This document shows, piece by piece, positions 12,001 through 23,880 of a stretch of DNA of 64,000 nt (within the stretch, counting starts at the first letter, position 1; each line of letters opens with the position of its first letter). The position numbers and the translations under genes were made by a program. The notes beneath the pieces are model-generated. The model was not told where the DNA came from, searched no databases, and was given only the letters and a program-made list of their open reading frames with translations. Origin of the DNA: Oscheius onirici (lineage: Eukaryota > Nematoda > Chromadorea > Rhabditida > Rhabditidae); NCBI GenBank assembly GCA_932521025.1, contig OW051470.1, forward strand, positions 7,798,501-7,862,500, written 5' to 3'.

Positions 12001-15000
12001 ACTACACAGTGATGGTGCCTGGAAACTCGATCAAATTCGAAGGACTCAGTCCCGAAACTGTCTACAACATCACAGTACAGGCTGGTACTAGTTCTGGATA
12101 TGGACACATTCTCTGGGGAACGTACAGTACTCTGGCTCCTGGTCAGCCTCACGTTCTGAGACTAGTGAACAGAACACCCACGACTCTCTCCGTCGCCTGG
12201 GAACCGAACTGGGGCAAGAGTCATTCCGGCTACATCTTGACGGCTCAGACTCTGCACTCTGTCTACCCACATGTCAGAGTTGGACAGAAAAAGACTTTCG
12301 AGGTTGAGAGTTCGGAAACCCAGTACACGATCAGAGGACTGAACCCATCTACCGTTTACAACGTGACTCTGAAACCGAGAGACCACAACGACAACGCTTG
12401 GGGAGCTTACGCTACCTTGCCGCCCGGCTGGTTCACTGTCAAAAATCTGAAGCAATGCGACAAGACGGAATTTGCTGTCAGTTTCAATTGGGAGCCTCTG
12501 GATATGGCTGAACAGTACCAGCTGAGATACATGAGATTAAAGACCAATGAGGCCGTCTGGGTCGAGGAGAAGCCAAGATCCGAAGTTCTCTGCCCCTCTG
12601 ATCCACCTCAGTGTGATAGAAACTGCTACTTGACTTACAATCTCGAACACAAGCCAGCTGAATACGTCTTCCAGGTATATTTTTACTCTAAAAGCTTAAA
12701 AGTATCTGATTCAGATCCGTGTCATGGTCGAGGGAGAATGGAATCACTGGAAATCGGCTCCGAGAAAGATTGTCTCAACGACGACCAAAGACGGCTCGCC
12801 TGGCTGCTGTATCGTTCCGCCGCCCTTCTTTGTCAAGAACATTGGAGCCCCGAAGACCTGGATGGATGTAGATGTCATTCCGCCACAGACTCAGGAATAC
12901 GTCAGGTTGGTAGTGAGACAGTGTCTGGGACAGTCTGACAATGAGAGAAAGAAGGAATGAAATCACATATCGTATGAGAGACAGTCAGAGACCAAGGCGG
13001 ATCTGATATAAATCATATTGTAAGAGCTGTACGATTCTTCACTCTTCATCATTCTGAATTTGACTGTCTCTCTGAGCTCTCTATGGTTCAGGTCTCAGAG
13101 ACTCTTTGGCTCTTGTCAAAAATATGCTCTGCTGGCTTTGGAGTCCGTTCAGAGAGTCTGGGTATGACTCTCTCACCTCTTGTGTATTCTCTTGACTTTT
13201 AACTACCTGGTTCTCAGTGACTCTTTTACTCTCTTGTCTCTCGACCAGAAAACTGAAAGTCAGGTTCAGATGACATGACTGTCCTGTCTCTAGCTCCCTC
13301 GACTCTTGTCCTCTTGGTTCCGATAGACTTTCAGACCCTTAAAGCATCTTATTATCATCATTCTGACACTTCTTTTGTCCCCCCATGTCTCCCTGTCAAA
13401 AATAAAACGCCTCTGTGATAGTGGTTTGTGTGTAAAGTATGCGCAAAACCCGTTTTGCTATGCTAGCTACCATTAGTCTCGAGGTCAAAACAAAAAAAAA
13501 TTCAGGAGAACGCATATCGTTGTGGATGAACGTGATCCCGCTGGAGATACCAATTGGACTCAGCTGACGGACAAAGTCTCAGCCAAGAAGAAGAACTCCC
13601 AATTCTACGTGACTGCCAGCTACGTTCGCGAGACTCTCACCGAGCCGATCAAGGTTCGCCATAATCAGGAGAACAAACAGACTGATTTTCAGCTCCGTCT
13701 CGGAAATGGAGAAGTCATCGGCGGCTTCTTGAACTACCCTCTGGACCCCAATCATAAGATTACATACGAGTCAATTACCTACTGGAACATCAGCAATGCT
13801 CCCGTCTACGGTCGCATGAGAGGTGGGTGTCTGGTCCGGGAAGGGAGGGGTCTCTCCCTGAAGGGAAATATGTGATAGGGTCGGGACTGATAGAGACCGT
13901 CTCTCCCTCTTGGGAGACGCAGAGAGACCTTGCGGCGCTCTGCCCAGTTACGACAATGTCGTGGCTGCCTGACGGTACGTTGTTGTCTCTAATTCTCGTT
14001 TGTTTTCTGGTGATAAAATATGGCGCGGGAGCTTTTTCAACAGCGCGCCACTTTTAACCCCTGTTTCGGGGATATAAACATACTTTTGGCACATATGATG
14101 TTCTGCAAAACTGTAGAGCACGAAAAGCTATAGAACTTTGCTGAACATCTGAAAATTTATAAATTAGTTTTTCGGATCGAAAACGTCGAAATAAACATTC
14201 CTCTTGCAAATTGAACTTTTCTTTTATGTAATTTTCAAAAAGCCGTTGCAAATTTGTTCTCATAGCCTAATGGCTAAGAGCCTAGATTGCGAATCGAAGG
14301 GTCGAGGGTTCGATTCCTGACTCTTCCAAAACTTTTTGTTTCTTAAATTACGCGTTTTAGAGACCCAAAATGAATCTAAACCATTTAGATCAGAGCTTTT
14401 GGTGGCTCCGACGCGTCTGGTGGGCCTATATCCTGCCAGCGCTGTTCGCATTCGTTCTTCTGGGCGTCCTACTGACGTTGCTCTGTATCTATTGGTACGA
14501 ACAAGCATGTCATTAGTTTTTTGCTCGCTTGTCGTGTGTACCCAAACCTTTCTAACAAGTCAATACCCTCAACCATTTTCAGCTACTCCCTACCTGACGG
14601 CCGGATGGCCCTGGTGGTGGCTGCTGCTCCTTCTCCTCCTGCTACTTCTTCTTCTCTTGCTCTGTTGCCTGCTACTCTGGTGTTTCAACCGGTACCCCTT
14701 TACTAATTTGAAATCAATAAGCCATTATCTCGCTGAAGAGGCTCTTATCGGAGATGAAAAGTGTGCCAAATGCAATAACTTGCAACTTTTGCAAGATTAG
14801 AACAATGAAAACTGCAAGCATTCCAAGTTTCGTCCATTTTAGAGGCAGTCTCGGTGAAACCTCTGACAATTTCTCCTCATTTTTACACCTCTAGGCAACT
14901 ACATACCGTTAAATTCGTCTACTTTCAAAACTACCAAAACTGTTAAAATTTCTGATTACATTGCCTGAAAACCTAAAGGATATAGCGGTTTTATACTCAT

Positions 15001-18000
15001 GTCTCTGATTCTGAGGCAATCCAAAGTTCAATACCCTCTCGGTTTCTGACACTTCTTTTGGAAAACTATACCAATCAATCAAGTCCTTTTGAAAACTAGC
15101 CAAAACTGTGTAGAACTAGCGGTTTGATAATGAGTTACGAAGTCTTACCTATGGCAGTCTCTTGCAAGTTTCTTGAGCTTCAAATTTAAAAAAACAGCCA
15201 TTTTGATCTCAAAACTATATATAGTTTACTTAAAGGTTTAATCTCAAAAATGTTCTCTAACATGTCAACTCATAACTCTTTCCTATTTCTATTTGGTCTT
15301 CTTCAAAAACCCTTTTCAGTCGTCGCCGATCTCGTCGCGAATTCCTCAGCACTACAACCAATGGCCAGCGAGTTCCTCTTCTGGACGATGACAAGGCAGC
15401 CATGGAGGGAAATCTCCGTCAGCTCGAGGATCGCGTCTCACGACTCCGAGGCGACATGGACACCAAGGGTCAGTTTGTCAGGGCGTGGCATCGATTCGAT
15501 GGCAGAGCTTGATCAATTGGGGGCTGACGGGAGAAGACACTTTCGGGTGTGGCCTCTGTACGATCGCGCGAATTTACGACCGGGGCTGCTGCTGCTGAAA
15601 AGACCTTACAGTGATTATAGAGGCGAGAAAGTGATGGCAGAAGGAGACTGTTTAGGTCTGGAAAAAGGGCGAATGTCTGGGAAAGATGACAGGGAATAGG
15701 CCGTCCCTTTAAGAATTGATGGAATTAAAAAATGTGTCAAGAAATATCTTGAGTTTCAGCTTCTATTCAATGGTAGCTTACTGTCGATATTCTCGATCTT
15801 CTTATTATTAGAACAGAGAGTTTAAAGGACTGTGACAGCTCAAGAATTTGGAAACGGTTGCCGGGTGACAAGAGAAACTGCCTAGATAACAAATTCCCAA
15901 GGGTTACTGTAGATCACACCATAACAAAAATAACTGAGCTCGTTACTTCCACAAACATTCTTCATTTTCAGCCAAGGGAGACTTTGAATCCGGCTATATG
16001 AAGGGCTTCAAAGACGCCAACAAGCTCGGTAGTGGCACAGAGGCCAGACGACGATTGGACGAGGACTATGGAGCTCGAGATGACCGCTTCCACGAGGGAT
16101 ATGCCAAGGGACTCTCGTGAGTCGACAGTCCTTTAAAATGACAGAGTTCTTTTAGTGACGCCGGAATGGCTAGTATGACCAAGTCGATGCACAATCTGGC
16201 CCAGCGAGGCGGAAGCACTGGAGGCTATTCGGCCGGATTCATGCAGGGATACAAGGACGGAAATGCAGGAATCTTCGGAGACCGCGTAACTCCGTCTTTG
16301 ATCTCTCGTCTGGATGAACAGTATCCGGGACAGGATGACTTCAAACAGGGCTTTGTTGACGGATTCAAGGAGGGAGTGTCTAGCAGGACTGGAGAGAGAA
16401 GAGTGAGTAGAAAAGCAAAGAGACTGACTGACTGACTGACACAGTAGCTTGAGAGTCTGTAGCTCCTTCGGTTCTAGACCCCTCTTTGCTCCCACTCTAG
16501 GTTTGAATCTGTCGGTAGTCGAGTGTCTCTATGATTCATCCCCGACCCAGGTTCTTTCTTTCCTATTCCGGGGCATGATCAGAGACTGAATCAGAGGCAA
16601 ATTCAAATTTCCAGACCTTCGAGGATACCCGTCGTCTGCAACAGTCCCTGACCGAGTTGACGGAACGCCTGACCTCTTTGGAGAAGACCAAAGGCGACGA
16701 GATTCACTCGACTAAGATCTACCATGTTTGTGAGTACTTCCCCCTTATTTTCTTAGAAATTCTGATTCCGTCATCAATGGGCATTTTTCTGGCTCTTTGA
16801 CCAGAAATGCTCTAATTATGCGCTCGACGTCATTAGAAAGAGAGCAGCTGGTAAACAAGGATACATAGATCACTCGAATGCCAAGTTGAAATATCGTAAT
16901 GGAAAATGTCGTTTCAGATAACCAACAACCGGAACTCGGAGGAATGTACACCTCGTCGACTGGACAGCAGCTCGCCACAGAGCTCGAGGAACAAGTCAAT
17001 TCGGCCTCCAGAAGAAGTACGCTGAGAAGACACTACACGCCGGGAGATTACCTGAAATATGCCTCGGAGGGAGAAGGATACAACAGCTTGGGACGCAATC
17101 GTCGCTCGCTGTCAGCTTCCGCCTTGGCCAGAGGTTTGTTTTGTAATGCTAACCGATGTCAACAACGGGATCATTCTCGTAAAGAAAGCGCAACGATTTG
17201 CTTTGATGGCCTAGTGGCTAAGAGGTCAGATTATAAATCCACAGATCGCAGGTTCGAATCCTTTGCTTCCAAAAGTCTTTTGCCTCAGTTCCGGATCCCA
17301 TAGAACTTTTTTCTCATTTTCTAGCATGATCGTAGTGAGATTAGTTTGCACATAACTAGAGTGTGTTTGCATGGGCATGTGTTTCTTCCAGAATCTTCTG
17401 AGCAGCGAACCACCGAGCAGAGATCCCGCCACGCCAGTGGAACCATGGGTTCCTCGTATATCACTCGAGCTGCTGCCGATCGCCAAGGAACTGACACCTT
17501 CTCCAAGCGGTACAACTACCGCAGTCGAAGTGACGTCGGCTCGCCGCGTCGCTACGCCAGTCAGACTCTTCTGGACGGCAGTCGACCCGGTCCCAGCACT
17601 CCGCATGTCAGGAAGGATGCCCTCCACACTCTCCAGAAGGAACTGGACACTCTGTCCCGTTCTCCTGATAGATCCACTCCCAGAGGATATACTTCCGATA
17701 CGGCCAATGTCTATGACACTGTCAGATCCAAGGCCAGAGGATATTCCAACTACGATTACGGTGAGTTTACATAACAGTAGTAGTAACAGCACAGTCCGAG
17801 TCGCTTTGCCTGGCCGTTTCTCGTTGTAAAATTGCTTTGAGAAGAGAAGAAACCTCATTTTTCTAGCTCACGCTTACATTTTCAGGCTTTACGATGTTCT
17901 GCGAATTTGTAGTACTTGATAAGGTCTATAACTTTGCAGAACATCACAAAACTGAAAAACGCAAGAATAACCTAGAAAACTGGGGTTAAAGTAGACGTGC

Positions 18001-19386
18001 CTGTACTACCGACTCGGACTGTGCTCCAGCTCTAGAATCGCATGCGTCTCATAAACGCCACATTGACATAGATTGTGTGGTAGACATTAACCTTTCCAGA
18101 CACGTATTCTTCGTCCCGACACGAGATGCGCCAGAGTTCTTCTCAGGCTGGAGGCCTGCAGCCGACATCTGTCCGCTACCCAGCCCGTCGTGCAGGTATC
18201 CAAAAAGAAACTTTCTAACCCCTCTTGAGTGTGCCGTGTTTCTCTCTCGTTTCCTCTCTCTCTTTCTCTCCGAAAGAATGTCGAAAGCCTTATCGGGTGC
18301 GTTCGATCGTCCCCGACCTTGCCGAAGCACAACCACAAGAGTACAAGTACCCGATTTTTTGAATTATTACCCACTTGAAAAAAGAACGCTGGCTTCGCTT
18401 AGTAACCCGGAAATTGGAGAAGAAAACAGAGTAGAAAAATTGTTTTTCAGAGACCGGAGCTGCTGCCGGTGGAACTGCTGCTGCCGACGACAACTGGGCC
18501 GACGACCTTCTGGGCATTGTCAACGAGCCCATGAACAAGACTCTCGACCGAATGAAGAAGTACAGCTCCAATGCAAACGTTGGTACGTCGTTTTTGATTC
18601 TTCTTCTTTTGAGTTACAGACCAATTTTGGGAAGAATCCTAACACAAATTTTTCTCAGATTGTTTGAACGTAAATCTGCCGAACATTAGAAATCGTGCAA
18701 ATCTCCCTAAAGATAAACTTGAGTCAGATGCACTCTGTTCATTGTCTGAGTGCATCTGACCTGTACTCTCTTAACTCTTTGGCTTATGAAGCCTGCTATT
18801 CCTGGGATGACTGAATTGTACTAACACGAATTGAGCGAATGCACTGGTGAACTAAAGGACAGGGCAGAAATCAGAAAGTTTACTGTAGTAGTGTCTAGAT
18901 AAACTTGACAAGGCAAGTTTACCTACGGGTTTAAACCTTAACAGGTTTTTAACAGGTAAAGTTAAGAGACTATATGTGACCTGTAAAATAGGGTAAACAA
19001 CCAATATCAGTGCAGTATTAGCTCCAATTGAAAAGAGTAAAACATTTGTTTGACATTTTGAGTCAAAACAGAGCGGGTCAAAAAGTTGGAGTTCCTAGAA
19101 TTCCCTGTTTATATAATTTGCTATATCCTCTGCCAGTGACACATGTCCAAAGTTATCTCCGAATTTACCTTGACAGACATTCTGTGGCTTTTTGCCAACT
19201 TCATCTAGCGATTACTTTTGACGTCCAATGAGAAAAATTCGAAAAAAAAAAGTATATTGTGCCTTTTCCTAATGAGCAACGTTTTCAGAAGGCGGTCAGT
19301 CGAGCCAGGCTGGAGCCGGCGGTGAGACGGTAGAGGAGAAGTACCACAGAACGTACAAGGAGGAGCACAGCTCGTCTGGTCGCTAA
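1..19386 (+). CDS. let-805: Myotactin-like giant FN3 transmembrane protein (5' end outside window)
   Basis: Exons seen: ?-33, 74-198, 593-1159, 1534-2383, 2425-2574, 3404-3626, 3668-4939, 5217-6428, 6661-7626, 8098-8712, 8750-8872, 9143-9949, 10956-12674, 12715-12905, 13506-13822, 13948-13974, 14583-14691, 15320-15468, 15972-16116, 16156-16402, 16615-16729, 16918-17133, 17392-17760, 18100-18195, 18451-18582, 19289-19386; all phases agree. About 3,060 extracellular residues form roughly 30 FN3 domains (SW.PP, YE..V.A motifs), several with a paired-cysteine variant. Exon 14583-14691 encodes a WPWWW-L14 membrane span, followed by an arginine-rich stop and a cytoplasmic tail of about 520 residues with two GY.xGFKDG-like blocks, a short heptad stretch and Ser/Arg/Tyr-rich sequence ending SSSGR. 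Many FN3 repeats, one span and a tail of this size match nematode LET-805 (myotactin), which anchors epidermal fibrous organelles opposite muscle. Orthology is inferred from architecture; other FN3 adhesion receptors are less likely because no Ig or phosphatase domain appears. Confidence 0.8.
2992..2997 (-). terminator. AATAAA overlapping the stop of nested gene copy 1
   Basis: The minus strand reads CGC TAA ATAAATAG, so the stop codon shares bases with a canonical poly(A) signal. The same arrangement is present in copy 2 at 10507-10512. A second AATAAA lies further downstream, near 2756-2761. Confidence 0.6.
2997..3245 (-). CDS. Protamine-like small basic protein nested in an intron (copy 1)
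   Basis: An 82-residue antisense ORF within an intron of the let-805-like gene. It is packed with Arg/Ser dipeptides (SRSRRPGKK, TRSRSRASS), then PRRRYSYTWRDRNG and a basic end (GRFAKER). The composition is that of sperm nuclear basic proteins or protamine-like chromatin proteins; an SR-type splicing peptide is less likely because there is no RRM. A TATAAAAGG box lies only 15-23 bp before the first ATG, so transcription may begin inside this frame and the true start may be Met10 or Met11 (about 3218). The stop codon overlaps AATAAA, giving a very compact gene. A sperm role is inferred from composition, not from a recognised family. Confidence 0.7.
   Translation of the reverse strand: MKSLQQRLVMMRRSRSDSRRSRSRRPGKKTAVARTRSRSRASSRSHSRSPVAAAQPRRRYSYTWRDRNGRLRDRKGRFAKER
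3260..3268 (-). promoter_or_regulatory. TATA-like box of nested gene, copy 1
   Basis: On the minus strand this reads TATAAAAGG. It lies 15 bp upstream of the first in-frame ATG and about 42 bp upstream of Met10. A usual TATA-to-start distance of about 30 bp would favour initiation of translation at Met10/11. Confidence 0.55.
6528..6579. repeat. Short hairpin repeat (TGTTCTGCAAAGTTGTAG family)
   Basis: An imperfect inverted repeat: CATGTTCTGCAAAGTTGTAG, about 12 bp of loop, then CTATAACTTTGCAGAACAT. It lies in an intron of the let-805-like gene. Related copies are near 8925, 14096, 17892, 23396, 26274, 26458, 45397 (half) and 58472. Confidence 0.85.
8925..8972. repeat. Short hairpin repeat, same family
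   Basis: TTCTGCAAAATTTTCGAG then CTATAACTTTGCAAAACAT in the intron 8873-9142; the arms have decayed but are recognisable. The downstream GAAAAGCTGAGAAA tract resembles that after the 14096 copy. Confidence 0.7.
10512..10760 (-). CDS. Protamine-like small basic protein nested in an intron (copy 2)
   Basis: Identical in sequence to the product encoded at 2997-3245, with the same TATA-like box and the same stop/AATAAA overlap. Both copies are fully open. It lies antisense in intron 9950-10955 of the let-805-like gene. See copy 1 for composition and start-site discussion. The perfect conservation of the pair implies a recent duplication or gene conversion. Confidence 0.7.
   Translation of the reverse strand: MKSLQQRLVMMRRSRSDSRRSRSRRPGKKTAVARTRSRSRASSRSHSRSPVAAAQPRRRYSYTWRDRNGRLRDRKGRFAKER
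10775..10783 (-). promoter_or_regulatory. TATA-like box of nested gene, copy 2
   Basis: Same TATAAAAGG sequence and spacing as at 3260-3268. Confidence 0.55.
14096..14152. repeat. Short hairpin repeat followed by a tRNA-like sequence
   Basis: ATGTTCTGCAAAACTGTAGAG pairs with CTATAGAACTTTGCTGAACAT. A tRNA-like sequence starts about 105 bp downstream. It is in the intron just before the membrane-span exon. Confidence 0.75.
14258..14327 (+). repeat. tRNA-like sequence (probable SINE part or tRNA pseudogene)
   Basis: It has a box-A-like TAGCCTAATGGCTAAGAG and a box-B-like GGGTTCGATTCC, with an ACTTTTTG tail. The T-stem pairs only next to the loop and no acceptor stem can be drawn, so it is not a normal tRNA gene. 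Confidence 0.6.
14583..14691 (+). other. Transmembrane segment exon of the let-805-like gene
   Basis: This exon starts after TTTTCAG and reads TPYLTAGWPWWW, then fourteen leucines, CC, LLLWCFNR. It is the only long hydrophobic stretch in the downstream exons and is followed by RRRSRRE in the next exon, a positive-inside signal. It separates the FN3 ectodomain from the cytoplasmic tail. The 27-bp micro-exon just upstream (13948-13974) fits phase 1 on both sides. Confidence 0.85.
17201..17271 (+). repeat. tRNA-like sequence in a let-805-like intron
   Basis: TGGCCTAGTGGCTAAGAG (box A) and AGGTTCGAATCC (box B) are followed by AAAAGTCTTTTG. The T-stem is only partly paired and the acceptor stem is missing. 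It lies in the intron 17134-17391. Confidence 0.6.
17892..17945. repeat. Short hairpin repeat, same family
   Basis: CGATGTTCTGCGAATTTGTAG and CTATAACTTTGCAGAACAT form the arms, in the intron 17761-18099. Confidence 0.75.
18722..18761. repeat. Perfect 13-bp stem hairpin
   Basis: GTCAGATGCACTC and GAGTGCATCTGAC flank about 12 bases in the intron 18583-19288. I saw no copy elsewhere in the window. Confidence 0.6.
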
Positions 19387-21500
19387 TCTCTTTCTTCCTT
19401 CCAACTCGGTGCTCTCGACAAAAACACAGATTCGGTGCTATATCCAACCTCTCTGCTCATAATTTCACCCCCAAAAACACTGCCATTCTTTCCGCTAGCA
19501 TCCTCTTTTCTTTGCTCAGTTCCCCTTTTTTCTCATAAAACAAAACTGCCTTCTAGAGGGAGAAAGAAAGAATTCTCCCCTTCAAATAGACCCCTCTCCT
19601 CTCTGTCTGTGTGCTCATATAAAATGTCTTTTAATAAAGAGTTTATTCTTTTTTTATTTCCGATTTAGCTGCAGTTTTTCCGCGTCGTCAGTCCGGCTTT
19701 GACTCATCCCCAGATGAACAGCAAATATGGACCAAGAAGGCTTTGTTCTGAAAATAGTTAGGAGAGAACATTCTGGAGGAACGGATGGGATTCCGTCTAG
19801 ATTTATTCATGACTTGAAAAGAGTTCAGAAGCTACTGATTGTGAGAAAACTTAGACTCCTGATAAGAGTTAAATGTTCGTTACGAGACCCGTATATCGTG
19901 CAAACGTTAAATACTCCGATTAGGATACGAAGTCAAAATTTGGTCCGCACAATGGGGATTTCGTTGGCTGAGTATCCAACGTTTCCACGTTGTATTCTCC
20001 CAATCAGTTACTACTTATGGACTTTTACAGTCTGTTCATTTAAAAGAGCCTTCATTCGTTTCGAGAACCACGAACCGCACAAAGATCGGACTCTCATTTT
20101 TGCCTGGCAAATTGCTGTAAATGGGTCTCGAAACGAATAAAAATGGTTACGGTATTGTCCTCCTCGAAACCGACTATTATCCTTTTTTTAATCTCACTTT
20201 CTATTTTTTATTTTTATGCACCCATGAACTAGAGGAAGGAACCCCAGTACTTGATGAAAGTGCAACAAGAAGTTCACGGATAAGCCAATTAGATTAGAAA
20301 TGAGAAAAATGCGATTAGAAATAGAGTTCGAAAGTCACAGAGAACGGGCAACAAACATCTTTTCATATCATCGTCTTTCTATCCTGGCATCATATGCAAA
20401 CTGCTTCAAAAATAATTCTTGATGAAAGACAAATGTTTGATGTCTATTTATCCACTAGTCAAGCCGATTTAGTTTTTATGTGCTCTCCGCTATTTTGAAT
20501 TGTCTTCGACATGAGAATGTGCCGGGAACATTAATTGAGATATCTAGGACGAGATTTTTGCCTGATTTCCCCAGTTGAGGCTGTTTTGAAATGATGATAA
20601 AATGAATGAAAAAAATGAGTTCGGTTATCAACCCATTTTACATGGCACAGTCGATGAGTGATAAGTTTCCAGGTTCTCATTTTTACAACATCTCTTGACT
20701 TGTTCGAGGTTATGGACAACTCCACAAGCAAACAGAATCACAGACACAATAGAACTTTGGATGTTTTGATATCATTTCTTGCTTCTGTTCCATATCTTCC
20801 TTTCGACGGAAATTCAGTTCCATGCCTCTTCTATTCCACTTTTGTCTCCCGGTCATGGTACTTTTGCCAACCTGACAACTCTTCCCTATATTCGCTATCC
20901 TTATTCAAGACCGACTAGTTTATAAGCTTACAAGCTTGTCCTTGCCATTCTGTTCCGATAAGACTGTCCCAGTGAATCGCTATTGACAACTGTGAGTCTA
21001 CTGTGCGTCGCTACTGAGCGGGTCTCTACTGATTCCAGTTGTCCCATCGAAACAAAGACAGAGCTCTTGTACTCTCCCAAACTGACTTGACCTCCTCCTA
21101 CTGAACGGACTATACAACGAACGCTTCCATATGCTCTTCCTTTTCCCCCCAAAAAAAGCCAGATGTCAGCCTCTGTAAGAGGTGCCCGCCGGACTGGCTC
21201 CTGTCTCTTTTTACCGGATTCTCAATTGGAATCGGAAAGTGCGTTTTGAGTTAGAGGCACTACTTGACATTGACCTATAGACGGGATGTCCCCTCTCTCT
21301 CCTTGTGGCGAGATCAGCCGAATTGATCTTACGTCATCTGAAACTTTCAGAAAGAAGGTGCCATGCTCAGCCTTGCACCTTCGCCTCCTCATCAAAGGGA
21401 TCATTCTGGACTCAACTCTATCCAAAGACTCCAATCCCTAACACACTCTTCCCTGTCTCGACTTTTCATTGCCTCCCACAAACAGACACCATAACACTGG
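19387..21500. other. Gene-poor region after the let-805-like gene
   Basis: Apart from the poly(A) region at its left end I see no supportable gene. It contains a TTGGCTGAGTATCCAACGTTT motif near 19969, shared with an inverted-repeat element at 33.3 kb, and a small inverted repeat (TTCATTCGTTTCGAGA near 20050, TCTCGAAACGAATAAA near 20124). Confidence 0.5.
19633..19638 (+). terminator. Poly(A) signal of the let-805-like gene
   Basis: AATAAA lies about 250 bp after the stop codon at 19384-19386 and is the first canonical signal downstream. Confidence 0.6.
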
Positions 21501-21960
21501 TAAGCGAGCGTCCGGCTATGAAAATGGTCCCATCGCGATTACAGCGGGTCCCGACACGATCTCAACCCAAAATTTATATTTTAGCTCTTTCGACGTTTTA
21601 CACTCGTTTTTTTTCGTTTCCAAATCATGTTTAATCGATTCGGCATCAAATTTCACATCAGATACATACATTCCGATCGCAAAAATATAGTAAAACTGGA
21701 AGGAAAAGGCGAAAACACCATTTCTGTCCTTTTCTATGTTTTTCTTTTCTAAGGACAGTAATTTTTACGTCAGAATTGACGTAACTGGCGTAAAATTTGA
21801 TGGGGAATCGATTAAACATGGTTGGAAAGCGATGAAATGAGTGCAAAGCGTCGAAAAAAGAAAAAGAAAAAAAATGAAAAATAGTAATTGGCGCCAATTT
21901 TTTTGAATTACTGCGCACCAGCTTGGTTGCTTGGTCGCTCGTAGCCGGACGCTCGCTTTA
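21501..21960. mobile_element. Inverted-repeat (MITE-like) element with AGCGAGCGTCCGGCTA ends
   Basis: AGCGAGCGTCCGGCTA at the left (21503) is mirrored by TAGCCGGACGCTCGCT at the right (ending 21957). A TA dinucleotide flanks or lies next to each end. A second internal imperfect inverted repeat of about 75 bp contains GTTTAATCGATTC and GAGTGCAAAGCGTCGAAAA-type sequence, shared with the element at 47.23 kb. No coding capacity is visible, so it is likely a non-autonomous DNA transposon. Confidence 0.75.
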
Positions 21961-23395
21961 ATATCTACTGGCAGTAAGGCATAGAATGCCACGTCAGCAA
22001 CTTTCCCGCTGATACCTAATTCTTATCTCCTCGCTGTTCATTGCTTTTTGACTCGACAATTTCCTCTCTCCCATGTTCACTCTCATCAAAAGTGCATTCA
22101 TCCCCCCATTCCGAGAAAAGTGCCAACGAGAGAAGCGCCGTCCATGTGCTGTGAACGAGGTCAGCAAAGTGCAAAAAGCCCCGTGTAGCTAGCCGTTTTT
22201 TTCTGCTGCTGAGAACAGAGACAACGGGGAGATGACAAAGTAAGGGAGCACCTGCTCTGGAACAGATGTTATTTTTTATGCTGAAGTCGCAGAAAAAACA
22301 GATGAAGAATGGGAAAGAATGGGGGAGCTTGTGAAATCTAATGAAATTTTTCTAGAAAATCAGAAGTGTCCAATCTCTGGAAGGCTTTAGGCTGAACTTT
22401 AAGGATAAGGAGCCTTTCCAAGAAAAGCTCATAAATTTGTTACCAGGCATGGTTTTGCTATTTTCATGGGTGTGTTAGGGAAAGCTGTGGGACACTTCGA
22501 CACAAAAAGTACAGTCAAACTTTGCATAATGAGCTCACTGGAAGGTCAAAAATGTAGGTCAAATTCAAGGGGCTGTCTCGCGGCGAAAATGTTCGATTTG
22601 AAAAAGGTCATTGTGCAAAAATCTTGGCTGAGTATCTAACGTTTGCATGCAAATTGATATAACTTTTAAAATCGGACATTTTCGCCTCAAATTCAATGCG
22701 TATTTTGAATTCAGCGTTCTTATGTCATTCCGGGGAACATCAGGCTGGAAACAAACAAATTCAAAGGCTGTATATGTCTAGGATTCACTTCAAAGTCTAC
22801 AGCTCCTACAATATCCACCAGTAGTCTGCTTTGACAGGATATAACTTGTTTCTCAATCGTCATTGAACCCTAGTAATCTCAAGAACTCTACTCTTTCATA
22901 GTCACGCACGAACAGACAGATGTACAGCACCTGTAGACTATAATGACTAGAGTTCATCAACTATCTCCTCAACTTTCCATTCAAAACCAAGACTCATTGC
23001 CTCCACGACCAAATCTTTCTATCCCTCTAACCTTTAGCTAATCTCCTGACGTTCTTCCGTCTTTTCTCATCCTGATGTTCTTTTGGCCCCTCAGACACAC
23101 TTTCCGGGTGATTCGTAATGACTTCCGGCGTGAGAAATTTACAATCCAAATGTCAGTAGACGACTCGTAAGAGAGGGAGGATCTCGTGTTATTCAAACCA
23201 CTCGGACATGAAATTCACACATACGCCAGTTCGGCCTTCGCGCCCGCGCCCAACTTGTTCATTATCTCGTTACTGTCTCTCGCTCCCGCATTATGACGGG
23301 TTTTTTGGACCTCTTCGAGGTGAAACGCCGAAAAACATTCGGTACGTCACTTCCATGTTCATTTTGCAGCTCAAGGACTCATGTTTTGGGTTTGT
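21961..23395. other. No gene seen
   Basis: No convincing ORF or splice-connected exons. It contains a copy of the TTGGCTGAGTATC-AACGTTTGCATGC motif near 22624. Confidence 0.4.
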
Positions 23396-23615
23396 GACGT
23401 TCTGAAAAGTTGGAGATCTGGTCAAGATCTATAACTTTGCAGAACATCGAAAAGCTTCAAAAAAGGATCTGCGAGCCGAAAAGTGATCGGAAAATACTAC
23501 TTTTATTGCACTACATATGTAACTAAGGTTGATCCAGATTTTGTTCCTATGGCCTAGTGGTCAAAGGCGCCAGCGCCATCCAAACGATGCAGGTTCAATC
23601 CCCTGTGAGCAAAGT
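23396..23615. repeat. Hairpin repeat plus downstream tRNA-like sequence
   Basis: The hairpin (GTTCTGAAAAGTTGGAGATC and GATCTATAACTTTGCAGAACAT, 23396-23451) is followed about 95 bp later by a tRNA-like sequence with TGGCCTAGTGGTCAAAGG and AGGTTCAATCCCC. The spacing resembles that at 14096-14327. Confidence 0.65.
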
Positions 23616-23880
23616 TCTCTCGTTCTTATCTTTTTTCTGTGTTCCTTTGCACGCTTTTTAGCTGTTTCTCCGATCAATTGACCTTAACCATGCGAAAACT
23701 ATGTGCTATTCTTTGACATTGGTCACCTTTGCGGCAAGGTATTTTTCCGAACTGATCTCTAGTCTACTTATTGACCTCTCTTCCTAGTCAATATCTGGTG
23801 CAAAATGGTACGGTCATCTGGCTGCACGCGACTCTTCAGCTATTAGGTAAAGATCTCTCTTGAACCGGTTTCCCATTGGG

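Noticed and set aside
11820..12455. Minus-strand ORFs opposite the long FN3 exon
   Set aside because: Shadows of exon 10956-12674; no matching splice sites or domain.
17226..17858. 210-codon minus-strand ORF
   Set aside because: Mirrors the Ser/Arg-rich tail exon 17392-17760 of the let-805-like gene and crosses its introns.
19727..20140. 137-codon plus-strand ORF
   Set aside because: No splice context, no recognisable domain, and it crosses dispersed motifs.
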